Below are positions 16,293 through 23,702 of a stretch of 32,762 nucleotides of DNA, in pieces. The notes under the pieces are model-generated. The model was not told the origin of the DNA and did no database searches. It saw nothing but the letters and a program-made list of their open reading frames with translations. Source of the DNA: an uncultured Collinsella sp. (lineage in GTDB: Bacteria > Actinomycetota > Coriobacteriia > Coriobacteriales > Coriobacteriaceae); contig CAAEON010000033.1 in assembly GCA_900757615.1 (NCBI GenBank), forward strand, positions 1-32,762, given 5' to 3'. Both the position numbers and the translations under genes were made by a program. Each line of letters begins with the position of its first letter. Within the stretch, counting starts at the first letter, position 1.

Positions 16293-17435
16293 TTAGTTAC
16301 GCTGCTGCGGCTTCCAGGAGCCCACGTTGGCGTCGAACTGATTAAGCGCGCTGTTGCCACTCTGCGCGATGGGCGCCAGGATCTCGCTTTGGTGAGAACT
16401 CATCGACTCGCCATCGGGAATGGCCAGCGAGATGTCCCAACTCTGGCAGATCACGTCGACGCGCTCATACATCCACTCGGCAAGCTGCTTTAAGTGGGCG
16501 ATGTCGTCCGCATAGACCGTATCGTCCTGGTACTTAAGGTTGCTGAGCTCATCTTGCGTCTTTTTAATCTGGTCGCGCAGGGCGTAAGCACTCTGCGACA
16601 GCTCCTGACGGGTGGAAAGCGACGTTCGGAGATAGCCGTTGTTAAAGGAATCGATGACCTCGCCGATCTGGTCCTCGTCACCGTAGGACACGATGGTCTG
16701 ATACAGACCGTCGAGCCTGGTATAGAGCTGATCATCGGTGAGCACGGTTTCTTCCTGGACCACCTCGGCAGAATCGTCTTGCTTGGTATCGTCCTCAGTC
16801 GCCTCGCCCTTTTGGCGCGTGGGGAAGGTGGTTTGTGCAGCTTGGCCAAACTGGTCGTAGAAGCCAGGCATGACACCCATGGGATCGGTCGTCACGAACC
16901 AATAGGCACCGCCGCAAACGACGGCAAGGACCGCGATGACGATGAGCGGCTTGGGGATATGACGCTTGTGCTTGTGATAGGCGTCCTCGTCGGGATGCAC
17001 CTTACGCTTGGGTTTTTGAGGATCGTCGTGCAGGGAAACGGGTGTGGGAATATCGACCTTGGGGATACCGAAATCCTTATCGAAAGCCGGCAGCACGCAG
17101 GTCTCATTGGGGTCGGCGGCGTCCGAAAGCACCGCAGCGGCAGAGGCCGGCGCATGCGGCACCTCGGTATCGATCTGCTCTTGCGTTAGACGCGGAAAGC
17201 CCGCCGTGCGGCCCGCTGCCAGGTCGGATGCGGCCGCGTCCTCAGAGAGGATACCCGGAGCGGGGCGTCCGCATTTGGGGCACGTACGATCATGCGGAGA
17301 AAGACGGGCACCGCAGCCCTCACAGAACACGAACTCGGTGTGCTCGGGGCCATCGCCCGGACCCACATAGGCGTTGCAGTAGGGGCAGAACGAGGCGCCG
17401 TCCTCGATAGTCTTAAGGCAATGCGGGCAGATCAC
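16293..17435 (-). CDS. Double zinc-ribbon single-pass membrane protein, function unknown
   Basis: The protein opens MICPHCLKTI and has two zinc ribbons: cysteines 3, 6, 17 and 20 (CPHC...CPYC), then 38, 41, 52 and 55 (CEGC...CPKC). A long low-complexity linker follows. A His/Lys-rich patch (YHKHKRH) precedes a membrane helix at about 163-181 (PLIVIAVLAVVCGGAYWFV). An external domain of about 190 residues has charged helices that may form coiled coils. GTG 17435 is chosen over the open TTG at 17465 because GAGG lies just upstream and the zinc-ribbon protein then begins as in its relatives. The layout resembles zinc-ribbon membrane proteins of Gram-positives proposed as envelope sensors, but no function is assigned. 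It is probably transcribed alone. Confidence 0.68.
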   Translation of the reverse strand: MICPHCLKTIEDGASFCPYCNAYVGPGDGPEHTEFVFCEGCGARLSPHDRTCPKCGRPAPGILSEDAAASDLAAGRTAGFPRLTQEQIDTEVPHAPASAAAVLSDAADPNETCVLPAFDKDFGIPKVDIPTPVSLHDDPQKPKRKVHPDEDAYHKHKRHIPKPLIVIAVLAVVCGGAYWFVTTDPMGVMPGFYDQFGQAAQTTFPTRQKGEATEDDTKQDDSAEVVQEETVLTDDQLYTRLDGLYQTIVSYGDEDQIGEVIDSFNNGYLRTSLSTRQELSQSAYALRDQIKKTQDELSNLKYQDDTVYADDIAHLKQLAEWMYERVDVICQSWDISLAIPDGESMSSHQSEILAPIAQSGNSALNQFDANVGSWKPQQRN

Positions 17436-17538
17436 GGCATCCTCTTTTCGAAGCAATTCAAACAATCGAGGTTAGAGCATAACATCGCTACGGCCCCACA
17501 GGAACAAGGCACCAATTCAACATCGGCAGGGCGCGTAG

Positions 17539-20259
17539 CTACTTCTTCTTGCTTGGCATCGAGACTTTGATGCCTTGGGCGGACTTGGTTACGCGGGAGC
17601 GCTTGGCGCCCGTGGGCTTCTTTTTCTTGGGCTGGGCCTGAGCCACGCCCTCGAGCGCGCGGGCCTCGGCCTCACGAACGGTGCGTGCTTCGCGGCGCTG
17701 CGCCATGTCGGCGGCGACGCGCTTGGCAAAACGCTCTGCCGTCGAACCCGTCGAGCTCACCTTGCCGCCACCGCGACCCAGGCGGACGCGAACACCGCGG
17801 CCAAAACCAGTTGCGGCATGACGACGACGCGGCTTGAGCGAATCCATCATCGTGGCGAGCTTAAAGAACACCGAGCAGGTAAAGACCACGATGACAGCCA
17901 AGATAACCATCTGGCCCATCGACAGGTTGGCAATAGACAGCAGCTCCGGGAATCCGATAACGCCCACCAGGATGCCGGCGACTACAAACACAAAGAGCAC
18001 CACACGTAAGGGCGTGAGAGGCTGCGAGATGCGCCAGATCAGGCTGACGCTCGCCGCGCACGACGTAAGCAGGCACATCGTAGACAGCGTGAGCTGGCTA
18101 AAGCCAAACACGCGCGCCACAAAGATATCGAGCGCCGCAGCCAAAATGACCGCAATCGACGCCGGCAGTGCCCGCTTGAGCACGTTCGTCAAAAACGACC
18201 CCTTCACGCGAGCATTGTTGGGCTCCAGGCCCAACACAAAGCCCGGCGCGCCGATGCAGAAGAAGTTAATGAGCGTCATCTGGATGGGCTCGAAGGGGTA
18301 CGGCGGCAGCGCGATGCACAGCGCCGCCAGGCCCATCGAGAACAGCGTCTTGGTCAAGAACAGCGAAGCCGAACGCTGCAGGTTATTGATGGATCGACGG
18401 CCCTCGGCCACCACGGCGGGCATCGAAGCAAAGTCGTTGTCGACGAGTACGATCTCGGCCACGTTGCGCGCGGCATCGGAGCCAGCCGCCATGGCGACGG
18501 AGCAGTCGGCCTCCTTGAGCGCCAGCACGTCGTTGACGCCGTCGCCCGTCATGGCCACGGTGTGCTCGCGGCGCTTGAGCGCCTGCACGAGCTCGCGCTT
18601 CTGCTGCGGGGTCACACGACCAAAGACATGGTAGCGGTCCACTGCGGCATCGAGCTTTGCTGGCGTATCGAGCGTCGTGGCGTCCACATAAGCGTCCGCT
18701 CCCGGCACGCCCACCACGCGCGCGATCGACGACACCGTACGCGGGTCGTCGCCACTGATCACGTTGAGGGTCACGCCCTGCTCGTTAAAGTAGCCGATGG
18801 TCTCGGCCGCCGAGGTACGAATCTCGTCGCGGATGGTCACAAAGCCCACGGGCTCGGCCTCGCCCACCATATCGCCATCGGGCGTAAAACCGTCCACGCG
18901 CGCCACCACGAGCACGCGGCAGGTATCGGCAAGCTCGGCGACACGGTTCTCGACCTGCGAAAACACACGCTCCGAAAGCACAAACTGCGCGGCGCCCATC
19001 ACATAGGAGCCCTGCGCAAACGAAGCGCCACTCCATTTTTTAGACGACGAGAATGGAATGACCGACAGCGGCTCAGACACCTCGACCGGCCGATCGGCGT
19101 AATAGTTGAGCAGCGCCTGGCAGGTCTCGTTGGCATCGGCCGAAGTCGCACGTGCTACGTTAGCCAGCGCAAAATCGAGCACCGTGGTATCGACGGGAAC
19201 AGCCGCCTCGTTCTCCCCCACGCCCAGGGCAACGCCCTCAACCGGCAGCGGATACGTGCCCTCGACCTCCATGCGGCCCGACGTGATGGTGCCCGTCTTG
19301 TCCAGGCACAGCACGTCGACGCGAGCGAGCGTCTCGATGCAGTAGAGCTGCTGCGCCAGCACCTTGCGGCGGGCCAGGCGCACCGTGGCGATGGCGAGCA
19401 CCGACGAGGTCAGCAGCACCAGGCCCTGCGGAATCATGCCCAGCAGGGCGCCCACCGTGGACAGCAGCGCCGAGGAAGGCACATGACCAGCCAACAGCTC
19501 GGAGAAGCACCACGAAAGCGCGCTATCGCCCGGGGTTCCCGCGGCATCCCACAGCTCACTCACACTCGAGGCAAACAACGCCAAACCGAGCGGGATCATG
19601 ATGATGCTCGCAAAGCGCACGATGGCGTTCAGCGCGTTCATGATCTCGGAATTGACCTTTTTGACGTACTTGGCCTCGTTATTAATTCTGGCCACGTAGT
19701 TGTCGGCGCCGACATGGATCACACGGGCGCGCAGCAGGCCCGAGTCGATAAAGCTGCCGCTCATGAGCTCGGAACCGGGCTGTTTCTTAATAAGGTCGCT
19801 CTCGCCCGTCAGCAGGCTCTCGTTCACGAGCGCCTCGCCCGACACCACCACGGCGTCGGCCGGAATCTGGTCACCGCGCCCCAGGCGGATAATGTCGTCG
19901 AGCACGATCTGGTCCAGGTCGAGCTCCACCTCGGCGCCGTCGCGCACCGCGATGGCCTTCTTGGAGGTCAACAGCGTGAGCTTATCGACCATCTTCTTGG
20001 AACGCATGGACTGAATGACGCCAATAGCGGTATTGAGGAACACCACGAACAGGAACGTCAGATTCTTAAACGAACCGGTCAAAATGACCAGGAACGCCAA
20101 GATCACGTTGATCAAATTGAACAGCGTGCAGAGGTTCTCGATGATGAGCTCTTTGACCGACTTGGTCTTGAGCTCCATGTTGCGGTTGATCTTACCGGCG
20201 GCGATGCGCTCCTCGACCTCGGCGGTCGAGAGTCCGCGCTCGATATCCGTTGCTGCCAT
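17539..20259 (-). CDS. Cation-translocating P-type ATPase (CtpE/Ca2+-pump-like)
   Basis: This protein of about 906 residues is an ATP-driven membrane cation pump. Counting from the longest frame (20274), it shows the actuator motif TGES at 156-159, the phosphorylation motif DKTGT with Asp 325, KKWSG in the nucleotide domain, and GDGVND at 577-582. About ten membrane helices are visible. The M4 ion-site motif reads IPQGL where Ca2+/heavy-metal pumps have IPEGL or CPC; this, and the absence of an N-terminal metal-binding domain, suggest the CtpE-like group, for which Ca2+ has been proposed. The last 70 residues are very basic (QPKKKKPTGAKRSR...) and cytoplasmic. ATG 20259 is favoured by the weak GGGA upstream; GTG 20274 has none. 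The substrate is inferred. Confidence 0.85.
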   Translation of the reverse strand: MAATDIERGLSTAEVEERIAAGKINRNMELKTKSVKELIIENLCTLFNLINVILAFLVILTGSFKNLTFLFVVFLNTAIGVIQSMRSKKMVDKLTLLTSKKAIAVRDGAEVELDLDQIVLDDIIRLGRGDQIPADAVVVSGEALVNESLLTGESDLIKKQPGSELMSGSFIDSGLLRARVIHVGADNYVARINNEAKYVKKVNSEIMNALNAIVRFASIIMIPLGLALFASSVSELWDAAGTPGDSALSWCFSELLAGHVPSSALLSTVGALLGMIPQGLVLLTSSVLAIATVRLARRKVLAQQLYCIETLARVDVLCLDKTGTITSGRMEVEGTYPLPVEGVALGVGENEAAVPVDTTVLDFALANVARATSADANETCQALLNYYADRPVEVSEPLSVIPFSSSKKWSGASFAQGSYVMGAAQFVLSERVFSQVENRVAELADTCRVLVVARVDGFTPDGDMVGEAEPVGFVTIRDEIRTSAAETIGYFNEQGVTLNVISGDDPRTVSSIARVVGVPGADAYVDATTLDTPAKLDAAVDRYHVFGRVTPQQKRELVQALKRREHTVAMTGDGVNDVLALKEADCSVAMAAGSDAARNVAEIVLVDNDFASMPAVVAEGRRSINNLQRSASLFLTKTLFSMGLAALCIALPPYPFEPIQMTLINFFCIGAPGFVLGLEPNNARVKGSFLTNVLKRALPASIAVILAAALDIFVARVFGFSQLTLSTMCLLTSCAASVSLIWRISQPLTPLRVVLFVFVVAGILVGVIGFPELLSIANLSMGQMVILAVIVVFTCSVFFKLATMMDSLKPRRRHAATGFGRGVRVRLGRGGGKVSSTGSTAERFAKRVAADMAQRREARTVREAEARALEGVAQAQPKKKKPTGAKRSRVTKSAQGIKVSMPSKKK

Positions 20260-20290
20260 ACCACGTCCCATCACGTCGCGTCGGTATAAG

Positions 20291-20324
20291 AAAAACCGCC
20301 CGGACCATGCGAGGTTCGGACGGT
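20291..20324 (-). terminator. Terminator of tRNA-Arg(CCG)
   Basis: On the minus strand ACCG, CCG and ACC pair with GGT, CGG and CGGT around TCGCAT (20295-20324), and five T residues follow. It lies 12 bases beyond the encoded CCA end of the tRNA and ahead of the P-type ATPase start. Confidence 0.75.
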
Positions 20325-20335
20325 CTTACGTTCGA

Positions 20336-20412
20336 TGGTGCCCCATGTTGGATTCGAACCAACGGCCTTCTGCTCCGGAGGCAGACGCTCTAATCCCCTG
20401 AGCTAATAGGGC
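20336..20412 (-). tRNA. tRNA-Arg(CCG)
   Basis: The minus strand folds into a complete cloverleaf. The acceptor GCCCTAT pairs with ATGGGGC (one G-T pair), and a D arm closes with GCTC/GAGC. The anticodon stem TCTGC/GCAGA encloses loop CTCCGGA with anticodon CCG, which reads arginine codon CGG. The T arm is GTTGG-TTCGAAT-CCAAC. The discriminator is A and the 3' CCA is encoded. It has its own promoter and terminator. Confidence 0.96.
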
Positions 20413-20423
20413 GAACGTTTGGC

Positions 20424-20453
20424 ATTATACCCAAGTGCACCACGGGCTAACAA
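20424..20453 (-). promoter_or_regulatory. Promoter of tRNA-Arg(CCG)
   Basis: On the minus strand TTGTTA (20448-20453), an 18-base spacer and a perfect TATAAT (20424-20429) precede the tRNA. The predicted start point is about five bases before the mature 5' end. Confidence 0.6.
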
Positions 20454-20557
20454 AATAAAAGAAAAAGCTTTGCAATTCCGTGGGAGACGCGGCGTAACGG
20501 CTCGCTTTAGGACGCAAAAGCGAAACAATTAGTATAAACTCACATGCACCATATATT

Positions 20558-20582
20558 ACGGCTCGCGATGCGGGCCGTTTTT
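20558..20582 (+). terminator. Terminator-like hairpin in the aroF leader, possible attenuator
   Basis: ACGGCTCGC (20558-20566) pairs with GCGGGCCGT (20570-20578) over nine positions including one G-T, with a GAT loop. Five T residues follow at 20578-20582. It lies between the likely aroF promoter and the aroF start codon, so transcripts must pass it to enter the aromatic cluster. A second copy of the 5' arm lies upstream at 20497-20505 and could compete for the 3' arm. Confidence 0.62.
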
Positions 20583-20615
20583 GCAAAGGTTATCCATCGA
20601 GGTGAGAGGCACACC

Positions 20616-21641
20616 ATGATTGCAATTTTAAAGCAGAGCGCCAGCGACGAGGCCGTCGGCCACATCGTCAGCTGGATTGAGAAGAAGGGTCTGAAGACCG
20701 ATGTCTCGCGCGGCGAGAACGAGACGATCATCGGCCTGGTGGGCGATACGACCAAGATCGACCCGTTCCTGCTCGAGTCTATGGACGTCGTCGAGCGCGT
20801 ACAGCGCGTCTCCGAGCCGTTCAAGCGCGCCAACCGCAAGTTCCACCCCGAGGACTCCGTCATCGACTGCGGCCACGGCGTCAAGATCGGCGGCGACCAG
20901 TTCCAGGTCATCGCCGGTCCCTGCTCTGTCGAGGGCGAAAACCTCATTCGCATCGCACGACGCGTAAAGGCCGCCGGCGCCACGATGCTGCGCGGTGGCG
21001 CCTACAAGCCCCGTACCTCCCCTTACGCCTACCAGGGCATGGGCCCCGCCGGCCTGGACCTGCTATGCGAGGCATCCGCCGAGCTCGACATGCCGATCGT
21101 CACCGAGATCATGGATCCGCGCGACGTGCAGGTCTTCTTGGATAAAAAGATCGACGTCATGCAGATCGGCGCCCGCAACGCGCAAAACTTCCCCCTGCTC
21201 AAGGAGGTCGGCAAGACCAAGACCCCGATCCTGCTCAAGCGTGGCATGTCCGGCACCGTCGATGAGCTGCTCATGGCTGCCGAGTACATCATGAGCGAGG
21301 GCAACGATAACGTCATCCTGTGCGAGCGCGGCATTCGCACCTTCGAGACCCGCACCCGCAATACCTTCGACCTCAACGCCGTGCCGGTGCTGCACCACCT
21401 GTCGCACCTGCCCGTCGTCGCCGACCCCAGCCACGCCACCGGTTACACCCGCTATGTTGAGCCCATGGCGCTCGCCGCGACTGCCTGCGGCGCCAACGGT
21501 CTGGAGATCGAGGTCCACGACGACCCGAGCCACGCTTGGTCCGACGGCGCCCAGGCCCTCACCCCCGACCAGTTCGACGACGCCATGCGCCGCATCCGCG
21601 CCATCCGCGAGGTCGTCTGCCAAGAGACCGTTCAGGAGTAG
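20616..21641 (+). CDS. aroF: 3-deoxy-7-phosphoheptulonate synthase, DAHPS type I-beta with N-terminal ferredoxin-like domain
   Basis: This enzyme condenses phosphoenolpyruvate and erythrose 4-phosphate, the first shikimate step. The 341-residue product begins with a small domain (1-75) like the ferredoxin-like regulatory domain of Thermotoga-type DAHPS, which mediates feedback inhibition. The TIM barrel then shows AGPCSVE, RGGAYKPRTSPYAYQG, KRGM, CERGIRTFE and DPSHATG, covering PEP, metal and phosphate binding. ATG 20616 follows GAGAGG; the frame continues upstream to 20544 without family similarity. It is the first gene of the aromatic cluster, 3 bases before tyrA. It carries no chorismate mutase domain, so feedback ligand specificity is a guess (Tyr or Phe). 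Confidence 0.94.
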   Translation: MIAILKQSASDEAVGHIVSWIEKKGLKTDVSRGENETIIGLVGDTTKIDPFLLESMDVVERVQRVSEPFKRANRKFHPEDSVIDCGHGVKIGGDQFQVIAGPCSVEGENLIRIARRVKAAGATMLRGGAYKPRTSPYAYQGMGPAGLDLLCEASAELDMPIVTEIMDPRDVQVFLDKKIDVMQIGARNAQNFPLLKEVGKTKTPILLKRGMSGTVDELLMAAEYIMSEGNDNVILCERGIRTFETRTRNTFDLNAVPVLHHLSHLPVVADPSHATGYTRYVEPMALAATACGANGLEIEVHDDPSHAWSDGAQALTPDQFDDAMRRIRAIREVVCQETVQE

Positions 21642-21644
21642 ACC

Positions 21645-22559
21645 ATGGGTACGGTGAGAAACGCACGCGTTAACCAGGGTGGCCCCAAGTGCGCCGGCAT
21701 CGTGGGCCTGGGCCTCATCGGCGGCAGCTTTGCCCGCGGCTATGCGCAGGCGGGCGTCCGCGTGCTGGCCTGGGACCCCGATGACGACGTCATGACGGCC
21801 GCCAGCATGGGCACCGTCGCCGGCGAGCTCAACGACGAGACGCTCGGCGAGTGCGACATCATAGTCCTTGCCTGCTATCCCGAGGCGTGCATCGAGTGGC
21901 TCGAGGCCCACGCCCAGGCGCTCTCCGACGCCACCGACACCGAGGCCATCATGGGTCCCGTGGTGATCGACACCGTGGGCGTCAAGGGCATCGTGTGTGA
22001 GCGGGCCTTTGAGCTCGCCCGCGAGCACGGCTTTTACTTTGTGGGCGCACACCCCATGGCGGGCACCCAGTTCTCGGGCTACGCGCATTCCCGCGCCGAC
22101 CTGTTCCAGGACGCACCGCTCGTGCTTGTACCGCCCGCAGTGGACGACGCACTCAAGCTGGAGCTTTTGGGCCAGGTGCGCGAGATGGTACGTCCCCTGG
22201 GCTTTGGCAAGTTCAGCGTAACGAGCGCCGCCGAGCACGACCGCGTCATCGCCTTTACGAGCCAGCTCGCGCACGTCGTCTCCAACGCCTATGTTAAGAG
22301 CCCGACCGCTCAGGTCCACCACGGCTTTTCGGCCGGCAGCTACCGCGACCTCACCCGCGTGGCCCACCTCAACCCGAAGATGTGGTCCGAGCTCATGATC
22401 GACGACGCTGACGCGCTCGCCTTCGAGATCGACCATCTGATCGATTCGCTCGGCGCCTACAGCCGTGCGCTCAAGGACCGCGACCAGCGCTATCTGGAAA
22501 ATCTCCTTGCCGAGGGCGATCGCATCAAGCGCGCACTCGACGACGAGAGCGCCCACTAG
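21645..22559 (+). CDS. tyrA: Prephenate dehydrogenase
   Basis: TyrA oxidatively decarboxylates prephenate to 4-hydroxyphenylpyruvate for tyrosine. The 304-residue protein has the NAD-binding GLGLIGGS at 21-28 in a Rossmann fold, then GAHPMAGTQFSGY and the helical SQLAHVVSNAY region typical of the dehydrogenase. It has neither a chorismate mutase nor an ACT domain, so it is the minimal monofunctional form and depends on the PheA mutase for prephenate. AGGAG within the end of aroF serves as its ribosome-binding site, indicating coupling. Confidence 0.93.
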   Translation: MGTVRNARVNQGGPKCAGIVGLGLIGGSFARGYAQAGVRVLAWDPDDDVMTAASMGTVAGELNDETLGECDIIVLACYPEACIEWLEAHAQALSDATDTEAIMGPVVIDTVGVKGIVCERAFELAREHGFYFVGAHPMAGTQFSGYAHSRADLFQDAPLVLVPPAVDDALKLELLGQVREMVRPLGFGKFSVTSAAEHDRVIAFTSQLAHVVSNAYVKSPTAQVHHGFSAGSYRDLTRVAHLNPKMWSELMIDDADALAFEIDHLIDSLGAYSRALKDRDQRYLENLLAEGDRIKRALDDESAH

Positions 22560-22595
22560 ACCACCCATCACGCCAGGTCGAAAGGACCATAGCTT

Positions 22596-23702
22596 ATGGC
22601 GATTTCCATCGATATCGACACCGCACGTCCCTACCAGGTACACGTGGGCACCTTTTTGCTGGAGCAGGCAGGGCCGCTCGTTCGCGCCACCGCCGGAGGC
22701 ACTCGCGCCATCATCGTGACGGACACCAACGTGGGTCCGCTCTACCAGATGCCCGTTAAGCAGAGCCTGGAGGCGTCAGGCTATGAGGTAAGCATCTGCA
22801 CCTTCGAGGCCGGCGAGGCACACAAGCGCGCCGAGACCTACGTTGCCATTCTTGAGTTTGTGGCCGAGCACGAGCTTTCGCGTTCCGACGTGATCGTGGC
22901 GCTCGGCGGCGGCGTCGTGGGCGACGTGGCCGGCTTTGTGGCCGCCACCTACATGCGTGGCTGCAAGTTTGTGCAGATCCCGACGAGCCTGCTCGCCATG
23001 GTGGACTCGTCGGTGGGCGGCAAGACGGCCATCGACCTGGCCGCCGGCAAAAATCTCGCCGGAGCCTTTTGGCAGCCGAGTGTTGTTATCGCCGATGTGG
23101 GATGCCTGGCCACCCTCACGCCCGAGCAGTTCGCTGACGGCTGCGGCGAGGTCGTCAAGCACGCCGTGATTGCCGATCCAGAGCTTTTCGCGGAACTGGA
23201 GAAAACCCCGCTCACGCTGGAGCTGCTAAACCGCGACGTGGCTCGCGTGGCACTCATCATCGCCCGCAATATCGACATTAAGCGCGCCGTGGTCGTAGCC
23301 GACGAGCGCGAAACTAACCAGCGAAAGCTGCTCAACTTTGGGCACAGCGCCGGACATGCCGTCGAGGCCTGCGAGCACTTTGAGCTGGGACACGGCAACT
23401 GCGTGTCGATCGGCATGGGCATCATCACGCGTGCCGCGGCCCTGCACGGTATTTGTGACACCGAACTTCCCGGCCGCATCGAAGAGCTCTGCGCCCGTCA
23501 TGGCCTTAAGACTCGCTGTGAGCTTTCGGCCGATGCCATCTTTGCCGAGGCGCTGCACGACAAAAAACGCGCCGGTGACACCATCGACCTGGTGATTCCG
23601 CACGGCATTGGCCGCTGCAGCATCGACCGCACGCCACTTTCCACTTTCCACGAACTCATTGCCGAGGGCCTCGGCCAGAAGGGAGACGCATCCGCATGCT
23701 AG
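22596..23702 (+). CDS. aroB: 3-dehydroquinate synthase
   Basis: AroB converts DAHP to 3-dehydroquinate using NAD and a divalent metal. The 368-residue product shows the NAD and metal-site stretch ALGGGVVGDVAGFVAATYMRG, then IPTSLLAMVDSSVGGKTAID, DGCGEVVKHA and the zinc-ligand motif NFGHSAGHAVE with HGNCVSIGM. Length and motif order are normal. AAAGGA lies ahead of ATG 22596 and 36 bases separate it from tyrA, the largest gap in the first half of the cluster. Its end overlaps aroA by 7 bases. A fusion to shikimate kinase, seen in some bacteria, is absent; the kinase is fused to AroE instead. Confidence 0.96.
   Translation: MAISIDIDTARPYQVHVGTFLLEQAGPLVRATAGGTRAIIVTDTNVGPLYQMPVKQSLEASGYEVSICTFEAGEAHKRAETYVAILEFVAEHELSRSDVIVALGGGVVGDVAGFVAATYMRGCKFVQIPTSLLAMVDSSVGGKTAIDLAAGKNLAGAFWQPSVVIADVGCLATLTPEQFADGCGEVVKHAVIADPELFAELEKTPLTLELLNRDVARVALIIARNIDIKRAVVVADERETNQRKLLNFGHSAGHAVEACEHFELGHGNCVSIGMGIITRAAALHGICDTELPGRIEELCARHGLKTRCELSADAIFAEALHDKKRAGDTIDLVIPHGIGRCSIDRTPLSTFHELIAEGLGQKGDASAC

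Larger units (their letters stand above)
20413..20615 (+). other. Divergent intergenic region between tRNA-Arg(CCG) and aroF
   Basis: No gene is seen in these 203 bases. On the minus strand they hold the tRNA promoter. On the plus strand there is a TATAAA box at 20533-20538 with no clear -35. A short inverted repeat CGCTTT/AAAGCG lies at 20503-20508 and 20517-20522, and CCACGG/CCGTGG form another widely spaced pair around 20441 and 20478. ACGGCTCGC occurs twice, at 20497 and 20558. The second copy forms a terminator listed separately. The frame is open from ATG 20544 into aroF, but those codons do not resemble the family. Confidence 0.55.

Noticed and set aside
18562..20289. 575-codon open frame on the plus strand opposite the P-type ATPase
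   Set aside because: It is antisense to a gene with all P-type ATPase motifs. The product is rich in His, Arg and Gln, typical of a mirror frame of high-GC coding DNA, and shows no family motif.
20544..20615. N-terminal extension of aroF from ATG 20544
   Set aside because: The extra 24 codons contain the terminator hairpin and do not resemble DAHP synthase. GAGAGG places the start at 20616.
20413..20615. T-box or trp-type leader peptide controlling aroF
   Set aside because: No T-box sequence or specifier loop and no short frame rich in Tyr, Phe or Trp codons is seen; only a terminator-like hairpin with a duplicated arm is supported.
21063..22643. 526-codon open frame on the minus strand across aroF and tyrA
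   Set aside because: It overlaps two clear enzyme genes in antisense and has only Gly/Val/Ala-rich shadow composition.
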